Assembly (NCBI GenBank): GCA_963800135.1
Contig: CAWCZR010000009.1
Span: forward strand, 448,662 to 512,661
Length of the DNA: 64,000 bases
From: DASPSM01 sp963800135
Lineage (GTDB): Bacteria > Planctomycetota > Planctomycetia > Planctomycetales > Planctomycetaceae
Direction of reading: 5' to 3'
Shown here one piece after another: positions 59,378 to 64,000 of the stretch (position 1 is the first letter of the stretch; the number at the start of each line of letters is the position of its first letter). The position numbers and the translations under genes are program-made. The notes under the pieces were generated by a model. That model was not told the DNA's origin. It did not search any database and saw only the letters and a program-made list of their open reading frames with translations.

Positions 59378-61845
59378 ATGAAAGACGGATCCCCCATTCG
59401 GCATCCGGCCGCGGCGATCGCGCTGGCGCTGGGCGGCGGTATATGCTGCGATCATTTTCGGCCGGAGCCGCTCGACGTCTGGCTGTTCGGCGCCGTGTTG
59501 CTGGCGGCCGCGTGGGCCGCTCTGTCACTGACGCGGTTCACCAAGGAGTCGGCCGTCGCGCTGCTGTTGGGCGTCGTTTGCCTGGGCGGGCGCGGCATCA
59601 TCTGGCCTGGTCGGTCGCCCGCGACAACGATCTGTCGCTCTTCGCCTCGGACGAGCCGCGGCTGGTGCGCGTGGTCGGCACATTACTTGCCCGGCCCGAC
59701 CTAATCTCGCACGACACGCCCAGCGCGCGATACGCGTGGCCGAGACCCGACGCCTCGACCGCCGTCCTGGCAGCCGAAAAGCTTGAGGGAGGTGGGGACG
59801 AGTGCGCGGTGAGCGGCCGAGCCCTGGTCCACGTCAGCGGCCATCTGGTGCATTGCGACGTGGGCGACCGGGTCGAAGTCTGCGGCTGGCTGAGTTTGCC
59901 AGCGCCGGCGAAGAATCCGGGCGGTTTCGATCCGGCCGGCTTTTATCGGGGCAAAGGGATCCGTTGTTTGCTGACGGCCGACCATCCGGACGCCGTGCGG
60001 CTCCTAAAGGTGGGCTCGGCGTTTTCGCTCTGGCAATGGGCGGCTCGGCTACGGGCGGAGGGGGAAGCGGTGTTCGCCCGCGATCTTTCGCCGCGGACCG
60101 CGCCGGTGGCCGACGCGTTGCTGTTCGGCGGCCGCATGCAGATGGATGAGGAGATTCGCGACGCCTTCACCAAGAGCGGGCTCTTGCATGTTCTGGCCAT
60201 CTCCGGCATGCACGTGGCGATTCTCGGATTGTTGTTGTGGGGGATCGGCCGGCTGGCCGGGCTTTCCGTAAGAGGGACGAGCTTGCTCACGATCGTCGGC
60301 GTCGTGGGCTACGCGCTCCTCACTGATGGCAATCCACCGGTGATTCGCGCGGCCGTGATGATTTCCCTCTATTCGCTTGCGCGCTTGATCATGCGGCGGC
60401 CGTCGCTGACGAACTGCCTGGCGCTGGCTGCCCTCGTAATTCTGCTGTGGAATCCGACCGACCTCTTCAATACGGGAACGCAGCTGTCGTTCTTGGCGGT
60501 GTTGGGGATTGCCTGGGCCTGCGGGCGGTGGAGAAGGCCGACTGAACCTGCGCTCGCCGACAGCGAACCGGCCTCGCGCTTCGTCGCGACGATCCGCGCG
60601 TGGTTCCGATCGCTGCGCGAGCAGCTGCGCGACGACTGGACGATCGCCATCGCCGCCGCGCTCTTCACACTGCCGCTGGTGGCGGCGCGGTTCCACATCA
60701 TTTCGCCGGTCGGCATTCTGATCAACGTGGTGATGGCGCCGGTCTCGCTCTGCGTTCTCTGGGCCGGCTATATCCATTTGGGCGTCGGGCTGCTGGCTCC
60801 GGACGTTTCGTGGATCGCCGCCATGCCGTTCGAATGGGGCCTTGGGATGCTGTTGTACCTGGTCGAGCGGGCCGCTCACGCGCGGATGTCGCACTTTTAT
60901 GTTGCCGGCCCTTCTGAGTGGTGGCTGGCCGGCTACTACGCGGTCCTGTTCGCGCTAGCCTTCGTGCGGCCCGTGCGACGCTGGGGCGGCCGCGGCTGGT
61001 GTCTGCTCGTGGCTTGGATGATCCTCGGCTTGGGCTGGGGCCTGCGTCCGGCCGAGGACGACGCGCTGCGTTGCACGTTTCTGTCGGTCGGCCACGGCGG
61101 GGCAATCCTGATCGAGTGCCCCAACGGCCGCACGCTGCTTTACGATGCCGGCTCGATGCAGGACGGTCGCATCGCCCAGCGAGCCGTGCAGCAAACGCTG
61201 TGGGAACGCCGCCGCCAGGGCCTCGACGCGCTGGTCGTCTCGCACGCCGACATGGATCACTTCAACGGTGCGGCCGAGCTGATGCACGCGCTGCCGGTCG
61301 GCGCGCTCTTGGTCTCGCAGCAGTTTCTCGATTTCAAGCAACCGGCCGTCGCCGCGCTCTGCGAGGAGACGGCGGAGGCCGGCGTGCCGATTCGCCTGGT
61401 TCGCGACGAAGATCGGCTGCGGCTCGACGAGCGGGTCGAAATTCGCTTGCTGCATCCCGGCTTCGGCCGCCCGCATTCAGACGACAACGCCAATTCGATC
61501 GTGCTGGCGATCGAGTTCGCCGGCCGGCGGATTCTGCTCACAGGCGATCTCGACGGGACCGGTCAGCAAACGTTGTTAAGCCGTCCGCCGCTGCCGGTCG
61601 ACGTGTTGCTCTCGCCGCACCACGGCAGCCGCCGCGCCAATCCGACGGCGCTTGCCGATTCGGCGCAACCGCGCGAAGTGGTGGTGAGCGCCGACCGCCG
61701 CGTCGACTTCAAGTCGCTTCGCGCGGCGTACACGGCCGAGACGCGGATTACGTCGACCGACGATGCGGGCGCCGTCACGTTCACGATCCATCCCGACGGC
61801 ACGATCGACCGCGCGACGTGCGTGCCCGAAAAGCACGTGCGCTAA
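59378..61845 (+). CDS. comEC: ComEC/Rec2-family DNA-uptake channel (1-base deletion in sequence)
   Basis: 822 residues after adding one G near 59588 (CLGG then ARHHLAWSVARDND). It combines an N-terminal membrane and OB-like part (VSGRALVHVSGHLVHCDVGD), the competence domain (LHVLAISGMHVAILGLLLWG, GNPPVIRAAVMISLYSLARL, TQLSFLAVLGIAWACG) and a C-terminal metallo-beta-lactamase-like domain (SVGHGGAILIECPNGRTLLY, VSHADMDHFNGA, LSPHHGSRRANP). The protein forms the inner-membrane channel for single-stranded DNA during natural transformation. The MBL domain keeps HADMDH and HHGS, so it may be an active nuclease. ATG at 59378 preferred over TTG 59366. Confidence 0.92.
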
Positions 61846-61855
61846 ACGCAATCGG

Positions 61856-61880
61856 TTGCGACGAGGCGCGATCGTCGCAA
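61856..61880 (+). terminator. Hairpin after comEC, possible terminator
   Basis: TTGCGACGA and TCGTCGCAA, a perfect 9-bp stem with a 7-base loop, 10 bp after the comEC stop. There is no T-tract, so it may only stabilise the 3' end. Confidence 0.45.
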
Positions 61881-62060
61881 AGTCGCTGTCAGCGGTTCGG
61901 TCGGGATCAAGGCGAAGACGAAAATCGCCCGAACCTTTTGGTTTTTGGTATCTTGGCGAGTCGGCCGCATTCTGTCCGATTCAGCTGTGGACGGGCAGCG
62001 TCCACCCGGCAACCTTCTCTCACTTTTTCCTCCAACCCGCTCGCGTCGGAGTTCTTCGAC

Positions 62061-63344
62061 TTGAAGTGCGATTGCTGCGGAATTGAATCGCCGCTGGCGT
62101 TTCGTCCGATTGTGCGCGTCTTTCAGAAGCCGTTGCGGTACTGTCCGGCGTGCGTCGAGCAGCGGATGCGGCGGCACTACAGGAATTTGCTGCTGGTTGG
62201 TGTTCCGATCATTGCGATTTCCCTGGTGCTCGCTTTCGCGTTCGCGCCCAGGCAAGACCGTGACGTTTTGCTGTTTGGCCCAGTGTTTCTGGTCAGTTAT
62301 TACGCTTGTGTTGTGCCGCACGAACTGGGACATGCATTCGTAGCGAGATTGCTGGGCCTGCGTGTTTTCAGCATTCGTCTGGGTTGGGTTGGTTCGATCA
62401 TTTGGCGTTGGCGAATCTTCCGCACCGATATCTGCGTCACCTCGCTCCCGTCTGGACGGTTTACGATGGTGGCGCCACCGTCTTTGTTCCTCATTCGCCT
62501 GCGATGGCCGCTGATGGTCGCCGCCGGGCCGTTGACCAACCTCTTGTTGGCGTTTGGCGCGTGGTCGATTCCAGCACGCTCGCCAACGGTGCAAATGATG
62601 GTCCCGCCGTTCGTGACCGCCAACCTGGCGCTCGCCACTCTGACTCTTCTCCCGCGGCAATACGTCACGCGGCTCGGCACGGTTGCCAGCGATGGTTTGG
62701 CACTCCTGACCTCTCCGTTCGCATCGCGCGCGGTGTGGAAGAAGCGCCGGGGATTGTATTTCGCTTATGAGGCACTCGAGCGCATTCAACAGAAGGACTA
62801 TCCGGCCGCGTTCGAGTGGGCGCAGCAGGGATTGCGCGAATATCCCGACGACAATCTACTTGGCAGCGTTTTGGGCCTCGCCCAGCTGGGGGCCGAGGAT
62901 TTCCCTGCCGCCCGGCAGACATTCGTCGCGTGCCTCGAAGCGTGCGGCGAAGATCTGCAGCAGCGCGCCTTGTGCCTGAGCAACGTGGCTTGGACCGATC
63001 TGTTCTTCGATGACCCTTCGCGGCTTGACGAAGCGGAGCGCGATTCCGCCGAGGCCCTCAGCATCGCCCCGTGGTTTCCCCAAATCCGGGGCACTCGGGG
63101 CATGGTCTTGGTCGAACACGCGCAACTCGACGAAGGGATCGATTTGCTGAAGAAGGCGTTGTCCGGCAATTATGACCCTTTCAGCAAAGCCACGACCGCG
63201 TGCTGCCTGGCGATCGCTTTTGCCAAGAAGCGCGACCCGGATGAATGTCGCAAGTACCTCGCGAAAGCCAAAAGGCTCGATGCGAAGTGCTCCCTCATCG
63301 CACGGGCGGAAAAAGAACTCGGCGCGATGGAAGTTGGTGTTTGA
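62061..63344 (+). CDS. M50 (site-2-protease-like) metalloprotease with zinc-ribbon and TPR regions
   Basis: 427 residues. The start is not an ATG: I take TTG 62061 after GGAG, because conserved sequence begins KCDCCGIESP. N-terminal Cys pairs (CDCCG and CPACV) form a zinc ribbon. A membrane domain follows with HELGH in YACVVPHELGHAFVARLLG and several hydrophobic helices. The second metal ligand is probably in the TVASDGLALLT (N/S-D-G) motif. The C-terminal half is TPR-like (YPAAFEWAQQGLREYPDDNL, LSNVAWTDLFFDD, AEALSIAPWFPQIRGT). Probably an intramembrane protease; target unknown. Confidence 0.8.
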   Translation: MKCDCCGIESPLAFRPIVRVFQKPLRYCPACVEQRMRRHYRNLLLVGVPIIAISLVLAFAFAPRQDRDVLLFGPVFLVSYYACVVPHELGHAFVARLLGLRVFSIRLGWVGSIIWRWRIFRTDICVTSLPSGRFTMVAPPSLFLIRLRWPLMVAAGPLTNLLLAFGAWSIPARSPTVQMMVPPFVTANLALATLTLLPRQYVTRLGTVASDGLALLTSPFASRAVWKKRRGLYFAYEALERIQQKDYPAAFEWAQQGLREYPDDNLLGSVLGLAQLGAEDFPAARQTFVACLEACGEDLQQRALCLSNVAWTDLFFDDPSRLDEAERDSAEALSIAPWFPQIRGTRGMVLVEHAQLDEGIDLLKKALSGNYDPFSKATTACCLAIAFAKKRDPDECRKYLAKAKRLDAKCSLIARAEKELGAMEVGV

Positions 63345-63409
63345 CGTGCAGGCCGGGTTCGCCGTCCCGGCCGTTGATACGTTCGAGCAGGATCGCGGTT
63401 GCGCCGCCG

Positions 63410-64000
63410 TTACCGCTCCGGCCGCTTAGCCGGCGCCTCGTCCCAACGCTGCAGTTCCAGTTGCAGCCGGTTCCACGTGAGGAGCGTGGCGGCGTGCAGC
63501 CGGGGCGTTTCCAGCGTTTCGAGCACGCTCGAGGATTCGTCCATCAGGTGGATCAGGTCTCGTTCGAGCGTCCGCAGCCAAACCGGGACGTCGATGCCCG
63601 AGCCGTTGGTCGTCTGCAGGTACTCGTCGATCTCGGCCCGCAAGGCGTCGAACGCGGCCGATGTTTCCCGCTGTTGCCGCGCGTCGCGGAGCGCCTGCGG
63701 CAACAGAGCCCGCATGCGGTGGACGGCGAGCGGCTTGACGAAGCGCTCCGCCAGCCGATCGGAAATCGACGGCAGCCGCATGCCGTATTTCTTTTCGAGC
63801 GAGCGCAGCCGAATCAGGTGCTTGTTGGCGACCGAACCGGAGCGGGCGCGGAAATCCTGTTCCCAGGCCCGCGCGGCCGCCGGCCGGCCACACTCCGAGA
63901 ACAACTCGTGGCACAGGCTGATCGGGCTGAGGTTCCAGGCATCCCGCTCGTAGGCCGACTCGGCCCGCAGGAAATCGAGCAGGCAGTAGAATTTCTCCCC
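63410..64000 (-). CDS. Hypothetical protein (start beyond window edge)
   Basis: Minus-strand frame open to the window end, so the N-terminus is missing; 196 residues are visible. It is helical and rich in Arg/Leu/Ala: FYCLLDFLRAESAYERDAWN, CHELFSECGRPAAARAWEQD, HLIRLRSLEKKYGMRLPSIS, DRLAERFVKPLAVHRMRALL and a C-terminal RNRLQLELQRW-like part. I do not recognise the family. The internal ATG at 63904 is probably not the start, since protein-like sequence continues upstream. Confidence 0.75.
   Translation of the reverse strand, partial: GEKFYCLLDFLRAESAYERDAWNLSPISLCHELFSECGRPAAARAWEQDFRARSGSVANKHLIRLRSLEKKYGMRLPSISDRLAERFVKPLAVHRMRALLPQALRDARQQRETSAAFDALRAEIDEYLQTTNGSGIDVPVWLRTLERDLIHLMDESSSVLETLETPRLHAATLLTWNRLQLELQRWDEAPAKRPER

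Noticed and set aside
58519..61845. 1108-residue ComEC with a long N-terminal extension
   Set aside because: The extension overlaps the LRR gene on the other strand and is out of frame with the real ComEC N-terminus (59378).
3620..61845. Programmed ribosomal frameshifting as the cause of the split genes
   Set aside because: The breaks occur in unrelated genes, in both directions, without slippery heptamers or a common downstream structure.

Overview
The window is GC-rich bacterial chromosome that reads as a planctomycete, probably of the Pirellulales type. The evidence is a protein kinase with a long array of kinesin-light-chain-type TPRs, an M56 sensor carrying DUF1559 domains, a TPR-SLBB polysaccharide export protein, many secreted proteins of unknown function, a large planctomycete LRR protein, and abundant short palindromic intergenic repeats. 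There is no rRNA, tRNA, phage or CRISPR array that I can see.

Layout. 0-5 kb: end of an iron alcohol dehydrogenase, rlmN, an ECF sigma factor overlapping a membrane protein (possible anti-sigma), and a broken secreted protein. 5-12 kb: two divergent MFS transporters, a NhaD-like Na+/H+ antiporter and a DHH phosphoesterase. 11-19 kb: formylglycine-enzyme-like lipoprotein, VOC protein, sterol-desaturase-like membrane enzyme, aspartate kinase and a class I glutamine-amidotransferase-fold protein lacking its cysteine. 19-24 kb: a run of small membrane or hypothetical proteins, several with the same leader. 24-31 kb: polysaccharide export protein, S20, aldo/keto reductase and a large secreted protein. 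31-39 kb: Ser/Thr kinase, DegT aminotransferase, unknown proteins and IlvE. 39-42.5 kb: a REP-associated transposase with its REP repeats, then a repeat-rich tract. 42.5-50.5 kb: ComM-like ATPase, a BlaI/BlaR1-like pair, a SulP transporter with a Tat-exported carbonic anhydrase, and a membrane protein with a UVR motif. 50.5-55 kb: cell-wall/division cluster murC-murB-ddl-ftsQ. 55-57 kb: an inverted partner of the 42 kb repeat tract plus an IS4 remnant. 57-64 kb: LRR protein, ComEC, an M50-TPR protein and the edge of an unknown gene.

Two things dominate. First, nine otherwise intact genes, including murC and lysC, are split by eleven single-base indels. In each case adding or removing one base restores one continuous conserved protein, so I read most of these as sequence or assembly errors and give the gene its full span. 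Second, the intergenic DNA is unusually rich in repeat families: a RAYT/REP system with a 141-bp transposase-less derivative, a 124-bp four-hairpin element, TIR-bounded MITE-like elements, and two inverted loci of mosaic modules that each begin with GTCCCGTCCC.
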